A stretch of 64,000 nucleotides of DNA, taken from Acidimicrobiales bacterium (GTDB taxonomy: Bacteria; Actinomycetota; Acidimicrobiia; Acidimicrobiales; Aldehydirespiratoraceae). The notes beneath the pieces are model-generated. The model saw only the letters and a program-made list of their open reading frames with translations. It had not been told where the DNA came from and made no database searches. The stretch lies in assembly GCA_040219515.1 (NCBI GenBank), contig JAVJSI010000011.1, positions 156,130 to 220,129 on the forward strand, read 5' to 3'. Shown piece by piece: positions 7,722-17,031 of the stretch. Both the position numbers and the translations under genes were made by a program. Within the stretch, counting starts at the first letter, position 1, and each line of letters opens with the position of its first letter.

Positions 7722-8873
7722 GTGGTCGCCGCCGGCGCGGCCACCTTCGGGTCGGCGGTGAGCGAACACCCCGACGCGGCGCATGCCGTGGCCGAGGCGG
7801 CAGGGGCGGTGCTCGACCGGGTCGGGCAGGGTGCCGACATCGCGTTGTTGTTCGTGACCGGCCCGCATGTCGACGCCATGACGGACCTCGCGGCCGCGGT
7901 GCACGCGATTCTCGCGCCGGGCGCCCTCATCGGCACCACTGCCATCGGCGTGATCGGCGGTCCGTCCGAAGTCGAGGAGGTGCCGGCGGTGTCGGTGTGG
8001 GCCGGTCGCACCGGTCCCGCCGAGGCGGTGCGCCTCGAGGTGATCCACTCCCCCGACGGCGTCGCCGTGGTCGGGATGCCCGACGACGCCGCGGTCGGTC
8101 GTCGCACACTGATCCTGCTCACCGACCCGTCGTCGTTTCCGACCGAGGCCTTCGTCAAGGCGACGAACGAGCAGTACCCGAACCTCTCCGTCGTCGGCGG
8201 AATGGCCTCGGCCGGCGGACCGGGTGCCAACCGGCTCGTGGTGCAGGGCGAGGTGCACTCCGACGGTGCCGTCGCCATTCTGCTCCCCGAGGGATCCGAC
8301 GACGCAACACTGGTGTCGCAGGGCTGCCGGCCGGTGGGCGATCCACTGATCGTCACGGCTTCGGACCGGAACCTGGTCACGGGGTTGGCCTCGCGCCCGG
8401 CGCTCGAACGGCTGCAGTCGCTGCTCGACGATGCGGACGACGACGAGCGATCTCTGCTCGCCCACGGCCTCCATGTGGGCCTGGTGATCGACGAGCAGGC
8501 CGAGCAGTTCGAACGGGGCGACTTCTTGATCCGCGGCGTGCTCGGCACCGACGCCGAGTCCGGCGCGGTGCGCATCGGCGACCATGCGCCCGTCGGCACC
8601 ACGCTGCAGTTCCACGTGCGTGACGCCGAGACGGCATCCGATGACCTGCGTTCGCTCCTCGCGCCCGTGGATGCCGACGCTGCCCTGGTGTTCACCTGCA
8701 ACGGTCGGGGTACCCGGATGTTCGCCACGCCCGACCACGACGCCGAACTCGTGCACGACGCCGTCCACGGCGGCGCCGTTGCCGGCATGTTCTGTGCCGG
8801 CGAGATCGGTCCCGTTCGGGGCCGGAACCACGTCCACGGTCTCACCGCGTCGGTGCTGCTGTTCTACGGCTGA
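7722..8873 (+). CDS. FIST-domain (FIST_N + FIST_C) sensory protein
   Basis: A 383-residue cytoplasmic protein made of the FIST sensory module: FIST_N over about residues 20-210 (IALLFVTGPHVDAM, LIGTTAIGVIGG, PNLSVVGGMASAGG) and FIST_C over 215-375 (LVIDEQAEQFERGDFLIRGVLG, ALVFTCNGRG, VAGMFCAGEIGPV). FIST domains are thought to bind small molecules, perhaps amino acids, and are usually fused to or encoded near signalling modules; here no output domain is attached. The start is GTG at 7722, two bases after the previous stop. The ligand and partner are unknown; the neighbouring TetR is a possible but unproven partner. Confidence 0.92.
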   Translation: MVAAGAATFGSAVSEHPDAAHAVAEAAGAVLDRVGQGADIALLFVTGPHVDAMTDLAAAVHAILAPGALIGTTAIGVIGGPSEVEEVPAVSVWAGRTGPAEAVRLEVIHSPDGVAVVGMPDDAAVGRRTLILLTDPSSFPTEAFVKATNEQYPNLSVVGGMASAGGPGANRLVVQGEVHSDGAVAILLPEGSDDATLVSQGCRPVGDPLIVTASDRNLVTGLASRPALERLQSLLDDADDDERSLLAHGLHVGLVIDEQAEQFERGDFLIRGVLGTDAESGAVRIGDHAPVGTTLQFHVRDAETASDDLRSLLAPVDADAALVFTCNGRGTRMFATPDHDAELVHDAVHGGAVAGMFCAGEIGPVRGRNHVHGLTASVLLFYG

Positions 8874-8953
8874 GGAACATCCGGACCGGGTCGGGCCGGT
8901 TCGTGGCGGAATCGCGCGGATAGTCTCCGACAGGATCCCGACCTGGAGGACGA

Positions 8954-10906
8954 ATGACCGATTTCGACGCGCGTGCCATCAGCACGATCCGTGGGCTGGC
9001 CATGGATGCACCGCACGCCGCCCGCTCGGGACACCAGGGCACGGCCATGTCGCTCGCTCCCCTCGCCCACGTGTTGTTCACGCGGGTGATGGACTACGAC
9101 GCCGGCCGCCCCGACTGGGTCGACCGTGACCGCTTCGTCCTGTCCGCCGGCCACGCGTCGATCCTGCAGTACTCGATCCTGCATCTCGCCGGTTTCGGCC
9201 TGACGATCGAGGACCTCGAGCAGTTCCGTCAGTGGGGATCGAACACGCCCGGCCACCCCGAGGTCGGCCACACGACCGGTGTCGAGGTCACCACCGGTCC
9301 GCTCGGCCAGGGTGTTGCGAACGTCGTCGGCATGGCCATCGCCGAAGCCCAGCTGCGTTCCCGCTACGGGGCCGACATCGTCGATCACCACGTGTTCGGC
9401 ATCTGCGGCGACGGCGACCTGTCCGAAGGCATCAGCCACGAGGCGGCCTCGCTCGCCGGACACCTCGGGTTGGGCAAGATCGTTCTCTGCTACGACGACA
9501 ACCACATCACGATCGACGGTGAGACCGAGCTCGCGCTCACCGACGACGCCGCCGCCCGGTTCCGGGCCTACGGGTGGGACGTCCACGAACTGGGCGGGGT
9601 CGGGGACGATCTCGACGCGCTCGAGGCCGGCCTGCGGGCCGCCATGGCCGTCACCGACAAGCCCTCGCTCGTCATCATCCGCACGATCATCGCCACGCCC
9701 GCGACCGAGTCGGCCAACACGCCGGATGCCCACGGCTACGCGATCTTCGACGAGGAGATCGCCGCCACGAAGACGGTGATGGGGATGCCGGCCGACAAGT
9801 CCTTCCACGTCCCCGACGACGTCCTCGAGGAGTATCGCCGTCGAGGCACCCGTGGGGTGAGCGCTCGCGAGGCCTGGGAGTCGCGTGTCGCCGCGTTCGA
9901 CGGTGACCGCAACTCTCTCGAGGCGCAACTCAGCGGCACCGGCCTTCCCGGCTGGGAGGATGCGCTGCCCACGTTCGACGTGGGTGACTCGATCGCCACC
10001 CGCAAGGCGTCGAATGCCGTGCTGCAGGCGCTGGTGCCGCTCGTGCCGGGTCTCACCGGCGGCGGCGCCGACCTCACCGGCAACACCGGCACCGTCATCA
10101 AGGACGAAGGCGTCTTCTCGGCGGCCGACCCGGGCGGCCGCCAGATCTACTTCGGGGTTCGGGAGCACGCGATGGGCGCCATCGCCAACGGCATGGCGCT
10201 GCACGGCGGGGCGATTCCGGTGGTCGGCACCTTCCTCGTGTTCGCCGACTACATGCGCGGCGCGGTTCGTCTCGCCGCACTGTCCTCGGCCCACACGATC
10301 TTCGTCTGGAGCCACGACTCGGTCGGCGTGGGCGAGGACGGGCCCACACACCAGCCGGTCGAACACCTCGCCTCGCTGCGGGCCATCCCCGACCTGCGGG
10401 TGATCCGACCGGCCGATGCCAACGAGACCGCTGCGGCATGGCGGGTGGCAGTTGCGTCGGGGGGCCCCACTGCCCTCGTCCTCACCCGACAGAACGTTCC
10501 CGTGCTCGAGGGCACGTCGGCCGAGGGCGTCGCCCAGGGTGCCTACGTGCTGCAGGAGGCGGCCGACGCGGCGGTCACGCTGGTCGGCACCGGTTCCGAG
10601 GTTTCGTTGTGCGTCGACGCCGCCGAGAAGCTGGCCGAGGGCGGGGTCGCCGCCCGGGTCGTGTCGATGCCGTCGTGGGAACTCTTCGAGGCGGCCGATG
10701 CCGACGTCCGTGACGCCGTGCTCCCCCGCTCGATTCCGTCGATCGCCATCGAAGCGGGCGTGACCCAGGGTTGGCACCGGTGGGTCGACGACGTGGTCGG
10801 TATCGATCGCTTCGGTGCGTCGGCCCCCGGCGATACGGTGTTGGCAGAACTCGGGATGACCAGCGATCACCTGGTGGCCCGGGTCCACGCACTTCTCGCC
10901 CCCTGA
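8954..10906 (+). CDS. tkt: Transketolase
   Basis: A full-length transketolase (650 residues) moving two-carbon units in the pentose phosphate pathway with thiamine pyrophosphate and a divalent metal. Visible are the N-terminal substrate histidines (SAGHAS, TPGHPEVGHT), the TPP-binding motif from GDGDLSEGISHEAASLAGHL to YDDN, the pyrimidine-domain catalytic stretch FGVREHAMGAIANGMALHGG, and THQPVEHLASLRAIP. The ATG follows GGAGGACGA, a good ribosome site, and a TAGTCT -10 candidate lies at 8919-8924. Transaldolase follows after 60 bases, so the two non-oxidative pentose enzymes are probably one operon. Confidence 0.97.
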   Translation: MTDFDARAISTIRGLAMDAPHAARSGHQGTAMSLAPLAHVLFTRVMDYDAGRPDWVDRDRFVLSAGHASILQYSILHLAGFGLTIEDLEQFRQWGSNTPGHPEVGHTTGVEVTTGPLGQGVANVVGMAIAEAQLRSRYGADIVDHHVFGICGDGDLSEGISHEAASLAGHLGLGKIVLCYDDNHITIDGETELALTDDAAARFRAYGWDVHELGGVGDDLDALEAGLRAAMAVTDKPSLVIIRTIIATPATESANTPDAHGYAIFDEEIAATKTVMGMPADKSFHVPDDVLEEYRRRGTRGVSAREAWESRVAAFDGDRNSLEAQLSGTGLPGWEDALPTFDVGDSIATRKASNAVLQALVPLVPGLTGGGADLTGNTGTVIKDEGVFSAADPGGRQIYFGVREHAMGAIANGMALHGGAIPVVGTFLVFADYMRGAVRLAALSSAHTIFVWSHDSVGVGEDGPTHQPVEHLASLRAIPDLRVIRPADANETAAAWRVAVASGGPTALVLTRQNVPVLEGTSAEGVAQGAYVLQEAADAAVTLVGTGSEVSLCVDAAEKLAEGGVAARVVSMPSWELFEAADADVRDAVLPRSIPSIAIEAGVTQGWHRWVDDVVGIDRFGASAPGDTVLAELGMTSDHLVARVHALLAP

Positions 10907-10966
10907 ACCCGATCGTCACACCCGCTCGTCGAAACCCTCTCGTCGAAAACCTGTCCCGGAGGACCC

Positions 10967-12058
10967 ATGACCCGCCTGCACGATCTCTTCGCCGAGCAGG
11001 GACAGAGCCCGTGGCTCGACAACATTCGCCGTGGCTGGATCACCAGCGGCGAGCTCGAGAACTGGGTGGCGCGCGGGGTGCGTGGGCTCACGTCGAACCC
11101 GTCGATCTTCCAGAAGGCCATCCAGGGTTCGTCCGAGTACGACGACGAGTTCGGCGAAGCAGTGGGTGAAGGGCTCGACGTCGAGGCCTCGTACTGGCGA
11201 CTGGTCACCAGCGACATCCGTTCGGCGCTCGAGATCCTTCGTCCGGTCCACGACGAGTCCGACGGTCTCGATGGCTACGTCTCGGTCGAGGTCGACCCAG
11301 GCCTCGCCCGAGACTCGGCGGGCACCGAGGCCGCGGCGCGCTCGCTCGACGAACAGCTGCAGGCCCCCAACCTCTTCGTCAAGATCCCCGCCACCGCCGA
11401 GGGACTCGCACCGATCCAGCAGATGATCGCCGAGGGTCGCTCGATCAACGTCACCCTCATCTTCTCCCTCGACCGCTACGCCGAGGTGATGGAGGCCTAC
11501 CTCGCCGGTCTCGAACGGGCCGAGGGTGATCTCTCCGCCATCGCGAGCGTGGCGTCGTTCTTCATCAGCCGCCTCGACGTCGAGATCGATCGTCGACTCG
11601 AGGCCATCGGCACCCACGAGGCCCTCGCGCTGCGGGGCACGGCCGCAGTGGCCAACGGGCAGCTGGCCTACGCCCGTTTCCTCGAGACCTTCTCCGGTCC
11701 GCGCTGGGACGCGCTGGTGGCGCGGGGCGCACGTGTGCAGCGCCCGCTGTGGGCCTCGACCTCCACCAAGGACCCCGACTACCCCGACACGCTCTACGTC
11801 GACGAACTCATCGGTCCCGACACGGTGAACACGTTGCCCGACAGCACCCTCGAGGCGTTCGAGGACCACGGCACGATCGCCCGCACCGTGGATGCCGACG
11901 TCGGCGCCGCGCAGGAGGTCATCTCGGCACTCGCGACGGTGGGGGTGGACCTCGACGACGTCACCCAGCAGCTCGAGAACGAAGGCGTCGCCGCCTTCGA
12001 GAAGAGCTTCGACGAGTTGCTGACCGCGCTCGCGACCAAGGCCGAGGGTCTGCGCTGA
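10967..12058 (+). CDS. tal: Transaldolase
   Basis: A 363-residue transaldolase of the long actinobacterial/plant-type class. It transfers a dihydroxyacetone unit from sedoheptulose-7-phosphate to glyceraldehyde-3-phosphate through a Schiff base on Lys139 (FVKIPAT). Other family marks are GLTSNPSIFQKAI near the N-terminus, INVTLIFSLDRY, and the phosphate-binding LWASTSTKDP. The ATG follows CCGGAGGACCC. It completes the non-oxidative pentose phosphate branch with the transketolase just upstream. Confidence 0.97.
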   Translation: MTRLHDLFAEQGQSPWLDNIRRGWITSGELENWVARGVRGLTSNPSIFQKAIQGSSEYDDEFGEAVGEGLDVEASYWRLVTSDIRSALEILRPVHDESDGLDGYVSVEVDPGLARDSAGTEAAARSLDEQLQAPNLFVKIPATAEGLAPIQQMIAEGRSINVTLIFSLDRYAEVMEAYLAGLERAEGDLSAIASVASFFISRLDVEIDRRLEAIGTHEALALRGTAAVANGQLAYARFLETFSGPRWDALVARGARVQRPLWASTSTKDPDYPDTLYVDELIGPDTVNTLPDSTLEAFEDHGTIARTVDADVGAAQEVISALATVGVDLDDVTQQLENEGVAAFEKSFDELLTALATKAEGLR

Positions 12059-12135
12059 CGGATCGGTTCGCCGAGCCCGGCCCGGCGGTTTCCTTGCGCC
12101 TCCCGGCCATGGGGTGGGGTTCGGCCCCGTTGTCG

Positions 12136-12313
12136 TAGACTCAGGTGCAGGCTGTTGTTGCCGAAGGGCATACCAGCAGAGTCCGATGCGGATCACGGAG
12201 CCGACATCGGATGGTCGTGTCAGGCGTGACTCCCTGCGGGTCACGAAGGCGCGACGCCGGATCGACACGTTCCCGCAGGGGAGGTCGTGTCCCGCCCGCC
12301 GTAGGAGAGAACA
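12136..12313 (+). promoter_or_regulatory. Structured leader of the SNF2 helicase gene, with promoter
   Basis: TAGACT at 12136-12141 is a candidate -10, giving a leader of about 165 bases. Three hairpins are readable: CCGATG (12183-12188) with CATCGG (12205-12210); CGTGA with TCACG (12225-12245); GACACG with CGTGTC (12264-12291). The tips of the last two are complementary over nine bases (CCCTGCGGG at 12232-12240 and CCCGCAGGG at 12272-12280), so they can form a kissing interaction or an alternative long pairing. A GGAG ribosome site follows at 12304. I match it to no known riboswitch. No other gene lies in 12059-12313. Confidence 0.5.
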
Positions 12314-15300
12314 GTTACGAACACCGACGGGGCCGTCCTGACATCGAGCCAGCTCGATCGTCTGGTCCAAGCCCACCTCGACGGCCGTGCGACCGCCGAG
12401 GACACCGCATATCTCGAACAACGTCAGCCCGCCTGGGTCGCCAGTCTCTGGCGTCTGCTCGACGAGTCCGAACAGCGCCTCGCCACCGCGCGTCGCGAGC
12501 TGCGCGGGGCCGAGCGGGCCCTGGTACTGGCTGATCTCGACCGCGACTGTTGGCGCATCGACGAGGTGCTCACCCAGCTCCTCGGCGAGCCCGACGAATC
12601 CGAGCTGCAACCGCCGACCGAGGGCCAGCGCTCGTCGCCGCAGCAGACCCCGACCGACACGCCGGTCGGTGCCGTGCAGTTGCACCTGTCACGGTCCGAC
12701 GGCCGCATCGTGGCCTGGGCCTCCGGCCTCGGTCAGCGTGCGGAATCCGACGAACAGGTGTTGCAGCGGATCCGCGATCTCGGCGGCGTCGTCGACGACT
12801 GGGACGAGCGCGCAACCGTGAAGATCCCCGGCAACGGCCGGGTCGCCACGGTGTCGGCGCCACTCGGCAAGGTGCTGGGCTGGCTCGCACCGCTCGGATC
12901 GACCATCGACGACGATCGTGTCGGCACCAGCGTGGCGTGGATGGGCATCGCCACGGCCGCCGCGATCGAGATGGTCATGCAGGGCCGCTACGTGCCCCAG
13001 CTCGTGCAGCAGAAGCGGCGGCGCAAGGATCCGTCGGCCCCCGACACCGGCACGTTCCGGATGCGGTGGAGTCCGGCCCTGGTCGACGACGACGTACTCG
13101 ATGGTCTGGTTGCGTCGGTCCCCGGTGCGGCCATGCTCGGTAGTCGCGAGCAGGAGAAGGACAAGTTCGCGATGGCGGCGCTCACCGACCTCACCGACGC
13201 CATCGTCTCGTTTGCGGCGGGCCAGCTCGAGACCCCCGCGCTTCCCCCGAAGATCTCCACGAAGCAGGACGTGGCCGAGGCGGCGCTCTGTCAGCTCGAC
13301 GGCGAACCGTTCGTGGCACCGACCAAGGCCGGGGGCGAGCTCGTCCGCCGGATGAGTCAATGGGCACAGCCCGTTCTCGGGGCCACCGGTCGGCGGCTCG
13401 TGGTGCAGCTCGATCCGCCCGATCCGGCCGGTGCGTGGCACGTCGCTGTGCTGGCGCCCTCCGAGGAAGGCAATCTCGAACCGGTCGAGGTCGCCGTCAC
13501 GACCGGCAGCAAGACCCGGGCGAAGCAGACCGCCGCGCAGCTGGCCCGCCTCGAACGCCTGTTCCCCGAGCTCCTGCGGCTCGGCGGGCGTCGTCGCGGC
13601 GAGGTCATCCTCTCCCAGGACGAGGCCTGGAACCTGATGACGACATCGGGTGACATCCTCCGGGCCGCCGGATTCGACGTGCGGGTTCCCGAACTCCGAC
13701 GGCAGAAGGCGACGGCATCGCTCCGTCTCACCTCCGAGGCCGAGGACAGTGTCGTCGGCGCGCAGCAGCTGGCCGACGTGCGGTGGTCGGCGGTGTTCGA
13801 CGAGGTCGAGCTCTCGGCGGCCGACATCGCCCGTCTCGCCGCCGAGGCCCGCCCGCTGGTGAAGTCACGCGGCCAGTGGGTCGAGCTCGACAAGGCCGAC
13901 CTGGTCGAAGCCGCCGCCGCGCTCGCGGAGCGGGCCGACAAGACCCGGCTCACGGGCGCCGACATGCTCCGCCATGCCCTGGGACTCGAGGGTTCGCCCC
14001 TCGCCGGTGGCGTCAGCATCGTGGGCGAGGGGTGGGCGGCCGAGCTCCTCCGCAGCGTCGAATCGCTGCCCGAGTCGCCCGAGACCACGCCCGACGGCTT
14101 CGAGGGCGAGCTGCGGAGCTATCAGGCCGACGCCCTCGCCTGGCTGAATTTCCTCGGCGACGCCGGACTGGGTGGTTGTCTGGCCCTCGACATGGGCCTC
14201 GGCAAGACCCCGACGACCCTGGCGAACATCTACGCCAACCGCGACCTCGGCACCGGCCTGGTGATCGCGCCCCCCGCCGTGGTCGGCAACTGGGCCAGCG
14301 AGGCACGAAAGTTCGTTCCCGACCTGAAGGTCCTCGTGCACCACGGCGCCAACCGCGCCAAGGGGCCGTCCCTCGGCACGGCGATCCGAAAGGCCGACCT
14401 GGTGATCACCACCTACGGCACGGCCGTTCGCGACATGGACCAGCTGAGCGAGTACCAGTGGGGCAAGGTCGTCATCGACGAGGCCCAGGCCATCAAGAAC
14501 CCGGCGGCGGAGACCAGCAAGGAACTCCGTCGGCTCGATGCCCACACCCGCATCGCCCTCACGGGCACGCCGATCGAGAACGGCCTCGGCGACCTCTGGG
14601 CCATCATGGACTGGGCCAACCCGGGCCTGCTCGGCCCTCGCGCGGCCTTCGTGTCGCAGCTCACCCCCGAGAAGCTGAACGGCCAGGCATCCAACGACGG
14701 CGAGCAGGCCCTGCGAGCGCTCAACGGCATCCTCGTGTACCGCCGCACCAAGTCGGAGCCGGCCATCGCGGCCGAACTGCCCGACCGCATCGACGAACTC
14801 GAGCACTGCGCCATGACCCCCGAGCAGATCGGCCTGTACCAGGCGGTCATCGACACCCTCATCGCCGACAGTCAGCAGAAGGAGCCGGGCACGCCCGAGC
14901 GGAAGGGCGCGGTGCTCGCCGCGATCACCGCTCTCAAGCAGATCTGCAACCACCCGGTGAACTATCAGGCCGACGACCGCGGCATCGAGGGTCGCTCCGG
15001 CAAGCTCGTGCGACTCAACGAGATCATCGAGAACGTGTTCGCGGCCAACGAGAAGGTCCTGGTCTTCACCCACTTCGCCACCTGGGGCGTGACGCTGGCC
15101 GACTACCTCAGCGAACGCACGGGCAAGAAGATCGAGTGCTATCACGGCGGCCTCGGCCGCAGCGCTCGTGACCAGCTGGTCGACGAGTTCCAGAAGGCCC
15201 CCGGCGCGGGCGCGATGGTGCTGTCGCTGAAGGCGGGCGGCACCGGCCTCAACCTCACCGCCGCGAATCACGTCGTGCTCTACGACCGCTGGTGGAACCC

Positions 15301-15580
15301 TGCGGTGGAAGATCAGGCTCGCGACCGGGTGTGGCGCATCGGCCAGGAGAACACCGTCATCTGTCATCGCCTGGTGTGCCCGGGCACCATCGACGAGCGG
15401 GTCGAGGAAGTGGTGGCCGGCAAGCGCCAGATCGCCAACCTCACGCTGCCGAAGTCGAGCTCGATCGCCGATCTCGATGCGAGCCAACTCCAGATGGCCC
15501 TGGGTATCGATGCCTCGCTGTTGCTCGACGTCGACGAGGAACTGGCCGAGGAATCGCTGCCCGCGGAGGTCGGCTCGTGA
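12314..15580 (+). CDS. SNF2-family DEAD/DEAH helicase with non-canonical or lost start codon
   Basis: A SNF2/HepA-type ATPase. The C-terminal half carries the motor: LALDMGLGKTPTTLA (Walker A), VIDEAQAIKN (DEAQ box), ALTGTPIENGLGDLW, VFTHFATW, SLKAGGTGLNLTAANHVV and DRVWRIGQ. The N-terminal half is a SNF2-associated region without clear motifs. The first ATG/GTG/TTG in frame is GTG 12566 (1004 residues), yet the frame is open back to a stop at 12302 and reads like protein with high GC at third positions (TNTDGAVLTSSQLDRL). A GGAG site at 12304 points to codon GTT (12314) or ACG (12317). I think the true protein has about 1088 residues; GTT differs from GTG by one base. The next gene overlaps by four bases. 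Confidence 0.85.
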   Translation, partial: VTNTDGAVLTSSQLDRLVQAHLDGRATAEDTAYLEQRQPAWVASLWRLLDESEQRLATARRELRGAERALVLADLDRDCWRIDEVLTQLLGEPDESELQPPTEGQRSSPQQTPTDTPVGAVQLHLSRSDGRIVAWASGLGQRAESDEQVLQRIRDLGGVVDDWDERATVKIPGNGRVATVSAPLGKVLGWLAPLGSTIDDDRVGTSVAWMGIATAAAIEMVMQGRYVPQLVQQKRRRKDPSAPDTGTFRMRWSPALVDDDVLDGLVASVPGAAMLGSREQEKDKFAMAALTDLTDAIVSFAAGQLETPALPPKISTKQDVAEAALCQLDGEPFVAPTKAGGELVRRMSQWAQPVLGATGRRLVVQLDPPDPAGAWHVAVLAPSEEGNLEPVEVAVTTGSKTRAKQTAAQLARLERLFPELLRLGGRRRGEVILSQDEAWNLMTTSGDILRAAGFDVRVPELRRQKATASLRLTSEAEDSVVGAQQLADVRWSAVFDEVELSAADIARLAAEARPLVKSRGQWVELDKADLVEAAAALAERADKTRLTGADMLRHALGLEGSPLAGGVSIVGEGWAAELLRSVESLPESPETTPDGFEGELRSYQADALAWLNFLGDAGLGGCLALDMGLGKTPTTLANIYANRDLGTGLVIAPPAVVGNWASEARKFVPDLKVLVHHGANRAKGPSLGTAIRKADLVITTYGTAVRDMDQLSEYQWGKVVIDEAQAIKNPAAETSKELRRLDAHTRIALTGTPIENGLGDLWAIMDWANPGLLGPRAAFVSQLTPEKLNGQASNDGEQALRALNGILVYRRTKSEPAIAAELPDRIDELEHCAMTPEQIGLYQAVIDTLIADSQQKEPGTPERKGAVLAAITALKQICNHPVNYQADDRGIEGRSGKLVRLNEIIENVFAANEKVLVFTHFATWGVTLADYLSERTGKKIECYHGGLGRSARDQLVDEFQKAPGAGAMVLSLKAGGTGLNLTAANHVVLYDRWWNPAVEDQARDRVWRIGQENTVICHRLVCPGTIDERVEEVVAGKRQIANLTLPKSSSIADLDASQLQMALGIDASLLLDVDEELAEESLPAEVGS

Positions 15581-15909
15581 ACGAACGCAACCAGCCTCGC
15601 CGGAAGCGCAACCGGTCGCGATCGCGGGGCGGCTCGCCCCAACAGAAGAACCAGGGCGGACAGAAGAACGCCGCGCCGAAGGTCGACCCGGAGGAGTTCT
15701 GGGGCAACCCGGAACGGCTCCCCGACCGCATCGACGGGCTCCAGCACTCACCCGACGTCCGGGCCGTGCTGCATTCACTCGGTCGTCCGCCCCTGACCGG
15801 CAACGAAACGCCGGCCGAACACTGGTTCTCGATGGTCTACGAGCGGGCGGCGTTCCTCGCCGGCGCGCTGGCCGCCGCCGGTGATCTCGACGACCCGACC
15901 TCGACATAG
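15577..15909 (+). CDS. Small hypothetical protein coupled to the SNF2 helicase
   Basis: A 110-residue protein not recognised by family. The first 35 residues are basic and low-complexity (repeats of Arg, Ser, Gln, Asn, such as RRKRNRSRSRGG), suited to nucleic-acid contact. The rest is a compact helical region (DPEEFWGNPERLPDRIDG, EHWFSMVYERAAFLAGALAAA). The GTG start overlaps the helicase stop by four bases (GTGA), so translation is coupled. That suggests an accessory subunit of the helicase, which is inference. Confidence 0.8.
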   Translation: MNERNQPRRKRNRSRSRGGSPQQKNQGGQKNAAPKVDPEEFWGNPERLPDRIDGLQHSPDVRAVLHSLGRPPLTGNETPAEHWFSMVYERAAFLAGALAAAGDLDDPTST

Positions 15910-16010
15910 GTCGATCGGCCCAATTTCCCTCGGGGCCGGCGCGAACTATCAAGCAACGGGCCCCGGCCGTCGACACCGAATGGACGTCCCGCGCGACCAG
16001 AGGGTGATCC

Positions 16011-17021
16011 ATGCGCCGCACATTCCCGACCGCCTGCGCCGCCATCTCCACGGTCGTCATTCTTCTGCTGTCGACCGACTCGCAGGCATCGGTCGCCGGG
16101 TTCGGTGACATCGCCGGTGATGACTACTACGCCGAAGCCGTGCAGTGGATGGTCGACAACGACATCACCGGCGGTACCGCGCCCGGTTGCTTCTCTCCCG
16201 ACGTGGCCACGAGCCGGGGTCAGGTGGCGACGTTCATCCACCGTGTGGCCGACCGGCCGCCCGCCGCCCGCTCGGGCTTTCGCGACGTCGCCGACCAGGC
16301 CTTCTACGCCGACGCGGTCGGTTGGATGGTCGCCGCGGGCATCACCACGGGCACGACGCCGAGCACCTTCTCCCCCGAGCGGCCGGTCACCCGTGGCGAA
16401 CTGGCCACCTTCCTCCACCGGGCTGCGGGCTCACCCTCGAGCGGGGCCGAGTTCTTCGACGATGTGGACACCGGCGACTTCTACGCCGATGCCGTCGGTT
16501 GGATGGTCGCCGAGGGGATCACCACCGGCACGTCGCCCACCTCGTTCTCGCCTGATCGACCGGTGACCCGCGGCGAGGTCGCGGCCTTTCTCCATCGAGC
16601 GGCCGGAAGCCCGACGGTGACGGTGGCCGAAGCCGGTGTGTGCACCGAGGCCGCCGAGGTCCCCGAGCTGGTTGCTGCCGAGGCGTACTCGTTCGAGCTG
16701 ATCAACCAGCTCCGGGTCGATGGCGGCCTCGCTCCGCTGATCCGCGTGCCGGCGATGGACGCCGAAGCCCGTGATTGGTCGGCCACGATGGATCGCACCG
16801 GCGTCTTCGAGCACAGCTCGCTCCCCTACGGCGAGAACATCGCGTGGTGGAGTGCCGGTTCGGCCGGACCCGGCGACGCTGCCGACAAGATGCACGGCAT
16901 GTGGGTGAACAGCCCGCCGCACCTCGCCAACATGATGAACCCGGACTACTCGTCGATCGGGGTGGGCTTCTGGCGCACCGACGGGGGCGGCTGGAACGCG
17001 ACCCACGTGTTCACGTACTGA
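16011..17021 (+). CDS. Exported protein with three SLH domains and a CAP/SCP domain
   Basis: A 336-residue secreted protein: signal peptide (about 1-28), three S-layer-homology repeats at roughly 31-90, 91-150 and 151-210 (each with F-DV-D-FYADAVGWMVAEGITTGT and VTRGE-ATFLHRAAG features), then a CAP domain at about 230-336 (INQLRVDGGLAPL, GENIAWW, MWVNSPPHLANMM, VGFW). SLH repeats anchor proteins to cell-wall polymers. The CAP domain keeps one family His (HLANM) and Glu (GENIA), but the first His is in FEHSS, as in bacterial YkwD proteins. The ATG follows GAGGGTGATCC. It is probably a wall-anchored surface protein; its activity is unknown. Confidence 0.92.
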   Translation: MRRTFPTACAAISTVVILLLSTDSQASVAGFGDIAGDDYYAEAVQWMVDNDITGGTAPGCFSPDVATSRGQVATFIHRVADRPPAARSGFRDVADQAFYADAVGWMVAAGITTGTTPSTFSPERPVTRGELATFLHRAAGSPSSGAEFFDDVDTGDFYADAVGWMVAEGITTGTSPTSFSPDRPVTRGEVAAFLHRAAGSPTVTVAEAGVCTEAAEVPELVAAEAYSFELINQLRVDGGLAPLIRVPAMDAEARDWSATMDRTGVFEHSSLPYGENIAWWSAGSAGPGDAADKMHGMWVNSPPHLANMMNPDYSSIGVGFWRTDGGGWNATHVFTY

Positions 17022-17031
17022 CCCGGGGGTT

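Noticed and set aside
8864..10888. 674-residue open frame antisense to transketolase
   Set aside because: It mirrors the codon structure of a certain gene; the predicted protein is His/Arg/Gly-rich with no family.
12114..12341. Open frame over the helicase leader
   Set aside because: A different frame from the helicase, no codon bias, and it covers the hairpin structures.
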